Origin: Acidipila sp. EB88
Lineage (GTDB): Bacteria; Acidobacteriota; Terriglobia; Terriglobales; Acidobacteriaceae
Reading direction: 5' to 3'
DNA length: 64,000 bases
NCBI RefSeq assembly: GCF_003858395.1
Contig: NZ_QWEV01000005.1
Location: forward strand, 310,001 to 374,000
The stretch's first letter is position 1; each line of letters starts with the position of its first letter. The notes beneath the pieces were generated by a model that searched no databases, was not told the DNA's origin, and saw only the letters and a list, made by a program, of their open reading frames with translations. Made by a program: the position numbers and the translations under genes. This document shows, piece after piece, positions 1 through 7,863 of this stretch.

Positions 1-1
1 C

Positions 2-613
2 TATTCCGTGGAGCAGAACAAGCCCTGGATCTACGCCGGTGCGGTCGGTGCGTATGCCGTCTCCATGAACATCCTGCCGGGGAAGACCGCCTGCCTGGCC
101 TGCCTATTCCCCAAGCCGCCCTCGGGACCGGTGGAGACCTGCGACACCGCCGGGATCCTCGGAATGGCCGTCAACCTTGCTGCATCGCTTGAGGCGATGG
201 AGGCATTGAAGTTTCTCACCGGCGCAGAGCATGCGATGCGACGCACGCTGCTCTCGCACGACCTCTGGACCAACGAGCGTTCAGAACTGCGAGCCGCCGC
301 CACCCCACGTGCGGACTGCAGGGTGTGCGGGCCGACCCGCGAGTTCACCCACCTGCGTGGAGAAGCCCGGCCGCACATTACGCTTTGCGGCCGCAACTCG
401 GTACAGATACATGAGCATCGCCGCTCGATCACGTTTGCGGACCTGGCCCGCACGCTGGAGCCGCATGGCAGCGTGCGATTCAACGAGCTATTGCTTCGCT
501 TCACACGTCCTCCCTTCACACTCACGGTTTTTCCGGACGGACGTACCCTGGTGCAGGGCACCACGGATGTGGCACAGGCGCGGTCGCTTTATGCGCGCTT
601 CCTGGGGGCATGA
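2..613 (+). CDS. ThiF/MoeB-family adenylyltransferase, C-terminal part (5' cut by window edge)
   Basis: The reading frame is open from the first bases, so the gene starts outside the window and only about the last 203 codons are seen. The visible part matches the second half of E1-like ThiF/MoeB/HesA enzymes. It has a CLACLF zinc-knuckle Cys pair near position 90-102, then the AGILGMAV and SLEAMEALKFLTG helices that follow the crossover region, and a second CRVCG pair near 317-330 completing the structural zinc site. Family members adenylate the C terminus of a ubiquitin-like sulfur carrier (ThiS, MoaD) or a peptide. The nucleotide-binding half with GxGxxG is missing from view, so thiamine, molybdopterin or another pathway cannot be decided. 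The ~80-residue tail after the second Cys pair probably packs as a small extra domain. The family is well supported, the substrate is not. Confidence 0.85.
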   Translation, partial: YSVEQNKPWIYAGAVGAYAVSMNILPGKTACLACLFPKPPSGPVETCDTAGILGMAVNLAASLEAMEALKFLTGAEHAMRRTLLSHDLWTNERSELRAAATPRADCRVCGPTREFTHLRGEARPHITLCGRNSVQIHEHRRSITFADLARTLEPHGSVRFNELLLRFTRPPFTLTVFPDGRTLVQGTTDVAQARSLYARFLGA

Positions 614-616
614 GCC

Positions 617-712
617 ATGTGCGCCTGCGGCAACGACGAAAACGCTGCCATCCAGCACCAGGGTGGCGACCCAGCACGCCAGGGCAACCTCCGGCACGAA
701 GGGTGCCTCTAA
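617..712 (+). CDS. Possible 31-codon small ORF in frame with, and just after, the ThiF-type gene
   Basis: An ATG three bases after the ThiF-family stop opens a 31-codon frame ending in TAA at 710-712. It is in the same frame as the upstream gene, so the frame is interrupted only by the single TGA at 611-613. A G-rich tract (604-608) sits eight bases before the ATG. Third codon positions are about 80 percent G/C and second positions about 50 percent, which is the pattern of real genes in this genome, but 31 codons is too few to be sure. The product begins MCACGND and has a Cys-rich start. I do not recognise it. It could be a separate small protein, the remnant of a longer ThiF-family C terminus after a nonsense change, or chance. 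Confidence 0.25.
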   Translation: MCACGNDENAAIQHQGGDPARQGNLRHEGCL

Positions 713-839
713 TCATCGATTACGCTTAAACTATGAGCGAATAACGGTGCCGCTGCCGGCGTAGTCCCGGTGCGCCAACGATGCTTCACTTTCCCGGATC
801 AACAGAGAGAACACGCAGCAAACAGCGGATCGGAGTGCC

Positions 840-1481
840 GTGAGCACAGCAGGACCCACGCAACAAGCAAAGAATCCAGTGCAGCATATGCGCCGCAATC
901 CACCGATTGCCGGCGAAGCAGAAGCAATCGCGGCAGCGCAGGGCGGAGACGGACGGGCATTTGAGACGTTGTACGGGCTGCACAAACGACGGGTGTATTC
1001 CCTGTGTCTGCGGATGCTCGGCAACGTGGCCGAGGCTGAAGACCTCACGCAGGAAGCCTTTTTGCAGCTTTATCGTAAGATCGGTACCTTTCGTGGCGAC
1101 TCTGCATTCTCGACCTGGCTCCACCGGCTTGCGGTGAACGTGGTTCTGATGCACCTTCGAAAGAAGGGTCTCCCTCAGGTGTCGCTTGAAGAAACGCTGG
1201 AGCCCTCGAGTGACGATGGTCCACGCAAAGACATCGGCGCACGGGATCTGCAGCTTTCCGGTTCCATCGACCGGGTCACTCTGGAGCGTGCCGTCGAGAA
1301 CCTGCCCCCGGGCTACAGGCTTGTCTTCGTCCTCCATGACGTTGAAGGGTATGAGCACAACGAGATCGCAGGCATGCTGGACTGCTCAATTGGGAATAGC
1401 AAGTCCCAGCTGCACAAGGCTCGCATGAAGTTGCGTGATCTTTTGAAAACCGGCCTGCGAAAGGAAACAGTGAATGAGTAA
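840..1481 (+). CDS. ECF-type RNA polymerase sigma factor (sigma-70 family, RpoE-like)
   Basis: A 213-residue protein with the two domains of extracytoplasmic-function sigma factors. Region 2 (about residues 38-108) includes the -10 recognition segment [16 protein letters not shown] and the melting segment [20 protein letters not shown]. Region 4 (about 150-205) ends in a helix-turn-helix with [21 protein letters not shown]. It would direct RNA polymerase to a stress regulon. The GTG at 840 has GGAG at 832-835, and an ATG at 891 is a possible later start. The gene overlaps the next small gene by 8 bp, as in sigma/anti-sigma pairs. No regulated promoter can be identified from the window. Confidence 0.93.
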   Translation: MSTAGPTQQAKNPVQHMRRNPPIAGEAEAIAAAQGGDGRAFETLYGLHKRRVYSLCLRMLGNVAEAEDLTQEAFLQLYRKIGTFRGDSAFSTWLHRLAVNVVLMHLRKKGLPQVSLEETLEPSSDDGPRKDIGARDLQLSGSIDRVTLERAVENLPPGYRLVFVLHDVEGYEHNEIAGMLDCSIGNSKSQLHKARMKLRDLLKTGLRKETVNE

Positions 1482-1737
1482 TTCGGGCGCCAGCCATTTG
1501 GGCATCTCTGCAGACTGCGCTGCCTTTCAGGAGCGTCTGCCGCAACTCTTTAGCGCGGAAGGTGATTTCAGCAAAGAGCCACACCTCGAGAGCTGCGAAA
1601 ACTGCGCGGAGCTTGTGCGTGACTTGGAGTACATCGCACAGCAGGCAAAGCTGCTGATGCCGATCCATGACCCCTCGCCTGCTGTGTGGGACAACATCAA
1701 GTCAGCGCTCGGCAGCCCTGAGACCAGCCGGAAATAG
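1474..1737 (+). CDS. Small zinc-binding anti-sigma-like protein
   Basis: An 87-residue soluble protein whose ATG lies inside the end of the sigma-factor gene (8-bp overlap), so translation is probably coupled. It carries HLESCENC, i.e. His-x3-Cys-x2-Cys, with another Cys upstream (residue ~15), which is the layout of zinc-containing anti-sigma domains (ZAS/zf-HC2). There is no transmembrane segment, so unlike RseA/RsiW types it would act in the cytosol. The inferred role is to bind and restrain the ECF factor encoded just before it. The call depends on the motif plus gene order, since the remaining sequence is short and unspecific. Confidence 0.7.
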   Translation: MSNSGASHLGISADCAAFQERLPQLFSAEGDFSKEPHLESCENCAELVRDLEYIAQQAKLLMPIHDPSPAVWDNIKSALGSPETSRK

Positions 1738-1861
1738 TGCATTGACTGCAACATCCGGAGCAGCTGGGGCTCCCCGTGGATCACCAGGGTACGATGCAAA
1801 ACAGAACAGCCTGGGCCTTGACCCGGGCTGTTCGCGCGGTGCCCTGTCCGTTCAGCGCGTT

Positions 1862-2419
1862 GTGCTGATCGGCTTCATGGGTGCGGGAAAGTCGACGGTG
1901 GGCCGGGTATTGGCCTCCATGCTCGGCTGGCAGTTCCAGGATGCCGATGCTGTGCTGAGTGAGCGCTGCGGAACAACAATCGCCGGATTGTTTGAACAGC
2001 ATGGCGAACCCCACTTCCGAAAACTCGAAGCCGCATTAGTGGCAGACTTGCTGACCACCGAAACGCGAAGTGTTCTTTCGCTCGGTGGCGGCGCAGTGGA
2101 GCACGAGGAGACTCGTCGCAAGCTGGCCGAGTCGAGTGGAAGCCTGGTGGTGTACCTGCAAGTTCCTCTCGGCATCGCGGTGGACCGCTGCCGGCTGGAA
2201 CCCGGCGCCGCCCTCCGTCCCGTGTTGCAGGACACTCCCCTGTTGAACGAACGCTACCAGCGTCGGCTCCCCTTTTATGAGGCGGCGGATCTCGTTTGCC
2301 CAACGGCAGGACTGTCTCCGGAGCAGATTGCCGAAACAATCCTGACTGCCCTCGAAGCGAAAGATCGAGGAAACGCCCAAAGCAGAAAGGAAGGCGCGCC
2401 GAGTCCGGGCGTGCGTTGA
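1862..2419 (+). CDS. aroK: Shikimate kinase
   Basis: Phosphorylates shikimate to shikimate 3-phosphate with ATP, step five of chorismate biosynthesis, in the cytosol. The sequence has the Walker A loop GFMGAGKS at the N terminus, the DAD segment (shikimate and Mg binding), the GGGA loop and the LID/C-terminal Arg-rich segment RPVLQD...RYQRRLPFYEAAD. The frame is open upstream to 1667, which overlaps the anti-sigma-like gene, but the GTG at 1862 gives a 185-residue protein starting just before the P-loop as in other AroK proteins. TTG at 1742 is the alternative. No good Shine-Dalgarno sequence settles the start. The last ~15 residues are a polar tail. Confidence 0.88.
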   Translation: MLIGFMGAGKSTVGRVLASMLGWQFQDADAVLSERCGTTIAGLFEQHGEPHFRKLEAALVADLLTTETRSVLSLGGGAVEHEETRRKLAESSGSLVVYLQVPLGIAVDRCRLEPGAALRPVLQDTPLLNERYQRRLPFYEAADLVCPTAGLSPEQIAETILTALEAKDRGNAQSRKEGAPSPGVR

Positions 2420-2546
2420 CTCTGCCAAACAAGACCCGCAGGTAGCACAAACCACCCAATTTCCCCTGCTACCATAAACGGGTGTCAGTCCTGGTTTCCG
2501 CCCAACACATAGCGCCCTGTATCGTTGCTGCTTTGAGCGCTGCGAT

Positions 2547-2571
2547 TGCTTTCGCACGCGCGGCGAAAGCA
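2547..2571 (+). other. Perfect 9-bp inverted repeat just before the heme O synthase start
   Basis: TGCTTTCGC (2547-2555) and GCGAAAGCA (2563-2571) can pair around a 7-base loop, eight bases upstream of the GTG at 2580. In RNA this hairpin would cover the ribosome landing site if 2580 is the true start, which argues either for translational control or for a later start (GTG 2640 or 2685). No T-run follows, so it is not a typical terminator. Confidence 0.4.
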
Positions 2572-2579
2572 GCGCGCCG

Positions 2580-3626
2580 GTGTCCACAGCCCCTGCCGCG
2601 CACGCCGCGAGTTGCGCCCCGGTGAACCAGTCCTCCAGAGTGCGCGGGCCATTACCTGGCGAAACACTGACCGCAGGACCCGTGGTGGTGAGCCGAACAG
2701 TCGAAACGCCCACGACGGATCACCTGAAGGCGGGCGAAACAGCCTCCCGCATTGCGGACTACGCCGAACTCTTCAAGACGCGCGTCACGGCGATGGTGGT
2801 ACTCACCGCCTGGGCTGGCTTCTACCTTGGCTCGCTTCGGTCGGGCGTCAGCAGTATGCAGCCCGGCCTGATTGCAGTGCTGCTTGGAATCGGCCTGGTC
2901 AGTGCCGGCTCCGCCGCTCTCAACGAGGCGATTGAGCATCGATCCGATGCGCGCATGCGCAGAACAGCACGGCGTCCCATGGCGAGCGGCCGGATTGGGC
3001 TGGTACATGGCGTTTCGCTTGCACTGGCAGTGGCTGCCGCAGGCGCTGGCCTGCTGTTGCACCAGGCAAACGCGCTGACGGCGATTCTCACGCTTGCGAC
3101 CGGCGCCACCTACGTTCTGATCTACACCCCGTTGAAGAGCCGCACGACCCTGGCGACGTTTATCGGGGCGTTTCCTGGCGCAATGCCTCCCCTGCTTGGG
3201 TGGATCGCGGCCCGCGGTCGCATCGAGTGGCCCGCTGTTGCCCTGTTCGCGCTGCTCTTCGTATGGCAGTTTCCCCACTTTATGGCCATCGCGTGGTTGT
3301 ACCGCGAAGACTACGGCCGCGCCGGCATCAAGATGCTGCCGGTAGTGCAGCCGGATGGCGCGTCCACGGTAGCCGAGGCGCTTACCTACGCCGTGCTCAT
3401 GGTGCCGGTCAGCCTCCTGCCGGTGTTCCTGCATATCGCGGGCTGGTATTACGGCGGAGCCGCCCTGCTGCTTTCGTTGGTCTACCTTGCCTATACCGTG
3501 CGCTTTGGACGCATCACCTCGGCACCATCGGCAGCGGAAAGCAAGATGTATGCCCGCGACCTGCTTAAGGTGAGCGTCATCTACCTGCCGGTCCTGCTCA
3601 TCCTGCTCATGCTGAACGCGCGCTAG
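2580..3626 (+). CDS. ctaB: Protoheme IX farnesyltransferase (heme O synthase)
   Basis: Transfers a farnesyl group from farnesyl diphosphate to heme B to make heme O for terminal oxidases. It is an integral membrane prenyltransferase of the UbiA superfamily. The first Asp-rich motif is NEAIEHRSDARMRRT..RPMASGRI (about residues 116-142), the second is the loop with YREDYGRAGIKMLPV, and eight to nine hydrophobic segments run from about residue 70 to the end. The ~60-residue N-terminal stretch before DYAELFKTRV is longer than usual, so the real start may be GTG 2640 or GTG 2685. It heads a same-strand cluster with an ABC transporter and a DUF420 protein, all plausible cytochrome oxidase biogenesis genes. 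Confidence 0.93.
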   Translation: MSTAPAAHAASCAPVNQSSRVRGPLPGETLTAGPVVVSRTVETPTTDHLKAGETASRIADYAELFKTRVTAMVVLTAWAGFYLGSLRSGVSSMQPGLIAVLLGIGLVSAGSAALNEAIEHRSDARMRRTARRPMASGRIGLVHGVSLALAVAAAGAGLLLHQANALTAILTLATGATYVLIYTPLKSRTTLATFIGAFPGAMPPLLGWIAARGRIEWPAVALFALLFVWQFPHFMAIAWLYREDYGRAGIKMLPVVQPDGASTVAEALTYAVLMVPVSLLPVFLHIAGWYYGGAALLLSLVYLAYTVRFGRITSAPSAAESKMYARDLLKVSVIYLPVLLILLMLNAR

Positions 3627-3636
3627 TCACGCCACC

Positions 3637-3655
3637 TCTCGGGCGCCACCCGAGA
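3637..3655 (+). other. Intercistronic hairpin abutting the next ribosome binding site
   Basis: TCTCGGG (3637-3643) and CCCGAGA (3649-3655) form a 7-bp stem with a 5-base loop, ending on the first base of the AAAGGAG (3655-3661) that serves the ABC ATPase start at 3671. There is no T-run, so it may modulate processing or translation between the two genes rather than terminate. Confidence 0.35.
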
Positions 3656-3670
3656 AAGGAGTTGCCATCT

Positions 3671-4753
3671 ATGTCCACCCTGTCCACCCCTTCGAGCACC
3701 CTGCTTCCCACGCCCGGTGACGACAGCCTGTCGCGAGCTTCCGGCCAGACTCCATCCCCCATTGAATTGAAGGGTCTGAGCCATAGCTACGGCACCCGGA
3801 AGGCGCTTGACGATCTCAGCTTCAGCGTGCAGCCGGGTGAAATTTTCGGGCTGCTTGGCCCGAATGGAAGCGGCAAGACCACACTATTCCGGATCCTTTC
3901 GACCCTGATGATCCCCACGGGCGGCGCCGCACGCATCGCAGGCTTCGACGTGGCGACGCAGGCTTCGGCCGTGCGCCTGCAGACTGGCATTGTGTTCCAG
4001 GCGCGATCCATCGATCTGAAGCTCACAGTACGCGAAAACCTGATGCACCAGGGCCACCTCTACGGCATGAGCGGACAGGTGCTGCGCCGGCGCATTGATG
4101 AGGTGCTGGGGCGGGTGCTGCTGCTTGATCGCGCCGGTGATTTTGTTGAGACACTTTCCGGCGGCATGCAGCGTCGCGTTGAACTCGCCAAGGGCCTGAT
4201 CCACGCACCGGCGGTTCTGCTGCTCGATGAGCCGTCCACGGGGCTGGACCCCGGGGCACGGCGCGATCTATGGCAGTACCTCCGCACGCTTCGCGACGAG
4301 GATGGCGTGACGGTGCTGGTCACCACGCACCTGATGGAGGAGGCCGAGCATTGTGATCGCCTGGCCATCCTGAGCGCGGGCAGGCTTGTGGCACTGGGCG
4401 CGCCGCTTGCCCTGCGTGAACAGATCGGCGGCGACATTGTCACATTCGATACTCGCGGCCCCGCGGAAGCGCAGGCGCTGGCGCTGCGACTGGCGGCATA
4501 CACCGAGAGCGAACCCCGCGTGCTGGGTGCGAGTGTCCGAGTCGAACACAGCGAAGGCCACCGCTTTGTGACCGCAATGGTAGAGGCCTTTCCTGGGCAG
4601 ATCGAAGGCATTCGCGTGCAGAAACCGTCGCTCGAGGATGTGTTTATCGAGAGCACGGGGCACCGCTTCTGGCAGGAACAGGGACCGGAGGCTGAACCTG
4701 ACGCGCACACCCGCGAGACGGAATCCCACGAAGGCTTTCGCGAACCGCTCTAG
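3671..4753 (+). CDS. ABC transporter ATP-binding protein (DrrA/CcmA type)
   Basis: A 360-residue single nucleotide-binding domain protein with Walker A GPNGSGKT (about residue 62), Q-loop, signature LSGGMQRRVELAKGL, Walker B VLLLDEPSTGLDP and the switch His in TTHLMEEAEHCDRLAIL. After about residue 245 there is the ~90-residue regulatory tail typical of DrrA-like ATPases. It would energise the permease encoded next. The ATG at 3671 is chosen because AAAGGAG lies nine bases upstream; a TTG at 3662 is less likely. Substrate unknown. Its place between heme O synthase and DUF420 suggests a role in oxidase or heme-protein assembly, but that is context only. Confidence 0.93.
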   Translation: MSTLSTPSSTLLPTPGDDSLSRASGQTPSPIELKGLSHSYGTRKALDDLSFSVQPGEIFGLLGPNGSGKTTLFRILSTLMIPTGGAARIAGFDVATQASAVRLQTGIVFQARSIDLKLTVRENLMHQGHLYGMSGQVLRRRIDEVLGRVLLLDRAGDFVETLSGGMQRRVELAKGLIHAPAVLLLDEPSTGLDPGARRDLWQYLRTLRDEDGVTVLVTTHLMEEAEHCDRLAILSAGRLVALGAPLALREQIGGDIVTFDTRGPAEAQALALRLAAYTESEPRVLGASVRVEHSEGHRFVTAMVEAFPGQIEGIRVQKPSLEDVFIESTGHRFWQEQGPEAEPDAHTRETESHEGFREPL

Positions 4754-4862
4754 GCGCTAATCACCTGTTGACAGGGGCGCGAGTTCGGCGCAGCCACCAT
4801 ACATGACATGGTGGTGCGGCATGTACGGACCAGGCAGCAGCGCAACCAAAAGGACAAGGCAC

Positions 4863-5714
4863 ATGGCCACCACACTTCCCGAGATCGGCACCACCCGCGC
4901 TACCGGACGAGCAGCCACAACGGTGCAGCGCCCCTCCACCGCGCTTGCCGCTTATTCACTCTGGCGTCGCGAGATTGTTCGCTTCTACCGCCAGAAAGCC
5001 CGCGTTGTGGGCGTAATCGCGTCTCCATTGCTGTTCTGGCTGGTGCTCGGGTCAGGCTTCGCCAACTCGTTCCACACCGCCGGCTCCGGCAGCAGCAACG
5101 GCCACTACCTGGGCTACTTCTTCCCCGGCTCGATCGTGATGATCGTGTTGTTCACTTCGATCTTTTCGATGATGTCGCTGATCCAGGATCGCAACGAAGG
5201 CTTCCTGCTGTCGGTACTGGCTGCCCCCGTTTCACGCTCCGCGATTGTGCTGGGCAAGGTGCTCGGCGGAGCCACTCTGGCCGCCATCCAGGGGATCATC
5301 TTCCTGGTGTTCGCGCCTCTCGTAGGCGTGCATGCCGGTGTCGGCGCCATCCTGCTCGGCATGCTGGTGATCGCCATGCTCGCCTTTGAGCTCACGGCTT
5401 TGGGCTTTACCATCGCGTGGCCCATGGACTCATCCCAGGCCTTCCACGCGATTGTCAACCTGCTGCTCTTGCCGTTGTGGATGCTTTCGGGTTCGCTCTT
5501 TCCTGCGAGCGGGGCTTCCCCGTGGATGCACGCACTGATGCGTGCCAATCCGCTTGCGTATGGCGTGGATGCGCTTCGGAACCTGCTCTTCCCTGCCCAG
5601 CCGACGGACGAGCCCCTAGCCGTAAATCTGCTGGTCACGGGTGGATTCTGCGTTCTATGCTTCGCGGCAGCCTGGTTGGTCGTGAACCGTCGCACCCATA
5701 AGCCCGCCGCCTGA
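4863..5714 (+). CDS. ABC-2 type transporter permease (DrrB-like)
   Basis: A 283-residue membrane protein of the ABC-2 permease family. It has an N-terminal amphipathic stretch LWRREIVRFYRQKARVVG, then six hydrophobic segments (about residues 50-70, 88-112, 135-165, 168-195, 200-220 and 255-275), and the family signature region LGYFFPGSIVMIVLF near residue 85. It pairs with the upstream ATPase, whose stop lies 109 bp away. The ATG at 4863 is preceded by AAAGGACA. An in-frame ATG at 4803 would add 20 residues lacking family resemblance. The intervening gap holds two short inverted repeats (CCTGT/ACAGG and CCACCAT/ATGGTGG). Confidence 0.92.
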   Translation: MATTLPEIGTTRATGRAATTVQRPSTALAAYSLWRREIVRFYRQKARVVGVIASPLLFWLVLGSGFANSFHTAGSGSSNGHYLGYFFPGSIVMIVLFTSIFSMMSLIQDRNEGFLLSVLAAPVSRSAIVLGKVLGGATLAAIQGIIFLVFAPLVGVHAGVGAILLGMLVIAMLAFELTALGFTIAWPMDSSQAFHAIVNLLLLPLWMLSGSLFPASGASPWMHALMRANPLAYGVDALRNLLFPAQPTDEPLAVNLLVTGGFCVLCFAAAWLVVNRRTHKPAA

Positions 5715-5778
5715 TCGGCAATATGCCGTCAGCTGTCCGGCTGTAACACTGTCGTCTGAGAGGAGCGCCGCGCCCACC

Positions 5779-6354
5779 ATGCCATCCACCGCCGCACCTG
5801 TACCAGCATCGCTCGATAACCGGCCCGCAACCTTTGGCGTGCTCGGCATCCTTGCGGTCAGTGCCCTCGCCACCGCATTCCTGCTCTGGCTGCTGTACGT
5901 GCATCATGCGCCTGCGGAGTTCCATGGACGGCTGCTGTTTCTGCCTGCATTGAACGCCGTGCTTAACGGCCTGAGTGCGATCGCCCTGTGCACCGGCTTT
6001 GTCTTCATTCGGCAAAAAGCGATCAGCAGGCACAGGGCCGCCATGATGACAGCGTTTGTATTCTCGTCCATCTTCCTGGTGAGCTATATCACCAATCACG
6101 CCATCCATGGCGACACGCTGTACCCGCACAACAATCCGCTTCGTACCGCGTACCTCGCGCTGCTGGCGAGCCATGTGCTGCTGTCGATCCTTGCGCTTCC
6201 CATGGTACTCATCACGTTCTTCCTGTCCCTTTCCGGCCGGTTTGCACAGCATCGCCGGCTCGCGCGCTGGACCTTCCCCCTGTGGCTGTACGTTTCGGTT
6301 ACCGGCGTCGTGGTGTACCTGATGCTGCACGCGGCTGTGGGAGCCAGCTACTAG
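5779..6354 (+). CDS. DUF420 membrane protein (YozB/CtaM-like)
   Basis: A 191-residue protein with about five transmembrane helices. It carries the DUF420 core: LPALNAVLNGLSAIALCTGF followed by the charged RQKAISRHRAAMM loop, then SYITNHAIHGDT and paired His residues near the membrane edge. The Firmicutes relative CtaM/YozB is needed for heme A-dependent oxidases, which fits the heme O synthase 2.2 kb upstream on the same strand. The ATG at 5779 follows GAGAGGAG. Likely the same transcription unit as the ABC transporter genes. Family assignment is firm; the role in oxidase assembly is inferred from homology and context. Confidence 0.9.
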   Translation: MPSTAAPVPASLDNRPATFGVLGILAVSALATAFLLWLLYVHHAPAEFHGRLLFLPALNAVLNGLSAIALCTGFVFIRQKAISRHRAAMMTAFVFSSIFLVSYITNHAIHGDTLYPHNNPLRTAYLALLASHVLLSILALPMVLITFFLSLSGRFAQHRRLARWTFPLWLYVSVTGVVVYLMLHAAVGASY

Positions 6355-6359
6355 CGCCC

Positions 6360-6722
6360 ATGGCCCCGCACATCATTCCATTTCCGGCACCGCGTGCCGA
6401 CCGCGCAGCCGAGGATCTGCCGGCCCGCGCGCGCCACACCGAGCACCTGGCGTTAAACGCGGAAGATGGAACCCTCCCGCTGCTGCGCTCGGGCTTCAGC
6501 GTGGCCGGGGCCTCAGCTGTGGCGCTGTGCCTCGCGCTGTTTGTGTTTGGCGGCGTGGGTCCGCAGGGGGCACGCACCAGCCTCGGCTGGCTGTCGCTCA
6601 TGGTGGCATTGATGTGCATGCCGTTCGGCTTGCTGATGCTGTTTCTCGGCGGCGCCAAGTGGTTGCGCAATCAACGCTTAAGCCGGCTCGGGCCGCGTCT
6701 CTGCCGGCGCGGCGAGCGGTAA
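6360..6722 (+). CDS. Small two-helix membrane protein of unknown function
   Basis: 120 residues, with the ATG at 6360 only five bases after the DUF420 stop, so it is probably co-translated. The first ~40 residues are polar with several acidic and Arg residues. Two hydrophobic segments follow (about residues 45-65 and 75-98), then a basic Arg-rich tail that should stay in the cytosol. I do not recognise the family. The tight spacing to the DUF420 gene suggests a partner in the same respiratory or assembly cluster. Confidence 0.75.
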   Translation: MAPHIIPFPAPRADRAAEDLPARARHTEHLALNAEDGTLPLLRSGFSVAGASAVALCLALFVFGGVGPQGARTSLGWLSLMVALMCMPFGLLMLFLGGAKWLRNQRLSRLGPRLCRRGER

Positions 6723-6816
6723 TCGGGACTGGTTTTGCTTCGCACGGCTGCCCGGGCCGGTCCGGGCGGGGCTGCTATGCTTTCTTCATAGCTCAGCACA
6801 CGCGAAAGGTACCGCC

Positions 6817-7299
6817 ATGGCGAAAACAGTAAACAAGGTGATCCTGCTCGGCAACCTCGGCAAGGATCCAGAGGTGAAGTTTCTTCCGAGCGGCCAGGCT
6901 GTCGCCAACTTCGGCATCGCCACCACAGATCGCATCAAGGACAAGGCCAGCGACGCATGGACCGACCGTACCGAGTGGCACAATGTCACCGCGTATGGCC
7001 GCACCGCTGAGATCGTTCGCGACTATGTCAAGAAGGGCAACAAGCTCTACATCGAAGGCCGCCTGACCACGCGCTCCTGGGACGATAAGGAGACCGGCAA
7101 GAAGGTGTACCGGACCGAAATCGTAGTAAACGAGCTGGTGCTTCTCTCAGGCCGCGGTGAAGGGGATGCCCCCGGGGCTGCATCGACAGGCTACGGCCGC
7201 AACGCGCAGAGCAACACGGCCAGCTTTGATCAGCGCTCTTCGGCTCCGCAGGATGACTACGCCCACGCGGAGATTACAGACGACGATATTCCCTTTTAA
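6817..7299 (+). CDS. ssb: Single-stranded DNA-binding protein
   Basis: Binds and protects single-stranded DNA in replication, repair and recombination. At 160 residues it has the OB-fold (about 1-112), starting NKVILLGNLGKDPEVKF and containing TEWHNVTAYGRTAEIV and GRLTTRSWDDKETGKK. A Gly/Ser/Gln-rich flexible linker follows, then the acidic tip DDDIPF that recruits partner proteins. Length and ends are normal for bacterial SSB. The ATG at 6817 has AAAGG upstream. A hairpin terminator lies ~30 bp after the stop. Confidence 0.98.
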   Translation: MAKTVNKVILLGNLGKDPEVKFLPSGQAVANFGIATTDRIKDKASDAWTDRTEWHNVTAYGRTAEIVRDYVKKGNKLYIEGRLTTRSWDDKETGKKVYRTEIVVNELVLLSGRGEGDAPGAASTGYGRNAQSNTASFDQRSSAPQDDYAHAEITDDDIPF

Positions 7300-7330
7300 G
7301 CCGTCAAGCGACAAGCTGTGCTTTACGTCC

Positions 7331-7362
7331 GAAAGCCTCCTTCTCAGCGGGAGGCTTTCTTG
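7331..7362 (+). terminator. Probable terminator after ssb
   Basis: GAAAGCCTCC (7331-7340) pairs perfectly with GGAGGCTTTC (7350-7359) around a 9-base loop and is followed by TTGTTT, a weak T-run. It lies 31 bp beyond the ssb stop codon. Confidence 0.7.
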
Positions 7363-7523
7363 TTTCCAGCTGCGCTGCCAACTTCCGGCGGCTGGGCACC
7401 CTGCTGCCCCGCCGTTGGTCCTGTGAAAGATCGGGAAGTTTTCCCGCGTCGAGGCCGCTTCAGCGCGAAGCGCCCCATCCAAAGGAGTTGAAATTAGTAG
7501 TGGCGTCTCAAAGGAGAGTTGGA

Positions 7524-7718
7524 ATGGAAGCGACCGGATCCACAAAGCAGTTCCGCTGTGCCAATGTTGGCTACTCAGAGTGCGAGTGGCACCTGGAAGG
7601 AAATTCCGAAGCCGAGATGCTCCCGCAGATCGAGGACCATGCGCTGAAGGTCCACCATCTCGAACTCAAGGACCAGGCCGTGGAGCACATCCGCAACGCC
7701 ATCCGGGACGTAGCGTAG
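7524..7718 (+). CDS. DUF1059 small protein
   Basis: A 64-residue protein matching the DUF1059 family. An N-terminal FRCANVGYSECEWHLEG supplies the conserved Cys pair, then comes EAEMLPQIEDHALKVHHLE and a C-terminal helix EHIRNAIRDV. Function of the family is unknown. The start is ATG 7524 because AAGGAG (7511-7516) is seven bases before it; an upstream GTG adds residues with no family match. It stands alone between two hairpin terminators, so it is probably its own transcription unit. Confidence 0.85.
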   Translation: MEATGSTKQFRCANVGYSECEWHLEGNSEAEMLPQIEDHALKVHHLELKDQAVEHIRNAIRDVA

Positions 7719-7788
7719 CCAGAAGGGGCCATCCAGCTCGAGGCGCGCTGAAAGGTAAAGAGCTGGTCTCTTTCCCCCGTGCGTCTTT

Positions 7789-7823
7789 AAAGCAGCGGTG
7801 ACCAGACCGGTCATCGCTGCTTT
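7789..7823 (+). terminator. Strong hairpin after the DUF1059 gene
   Basis: A 15-bp stem (7789-7803 with 7809-7823, one G-T pair) closes a 5-base AGACC loop. The outer arms are AAAGCAGCG and CGCTGCTTT. It is followed by TTTGG, not a long T-run. It ends five bases before the first candidate promoter base of cyaY. Confidence 0.75.
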
Positions 7824-7827
7824 GGCG

Positions 7828-7857
7828 TTTGGCCCTGACTTGGGTGATTGCTACACT
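7828..7857 (+). promoter_or_regulatory. Candidate cyaY promoter
   Basis: TTTGGC (7828-7833) and TACACT (7852-7857) are separated by 18 bp, resembling sigma-70 -35 and -10 boxes. The cyaY ATG begins at 7864, so a transcript started here would be almost leaderless. Pattern match only. Confidence 0.3.
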
Positions 7858-7863
7858 GGAACC

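Noticed and set aside
4768-4804. TTGACA at 4768-4773 as a -35 box for the ABC permease
   Set aside because: No acceptable -10 box lies 16-19 bp downstream, and the gene probably shares a transcript with the upstream ATPase.
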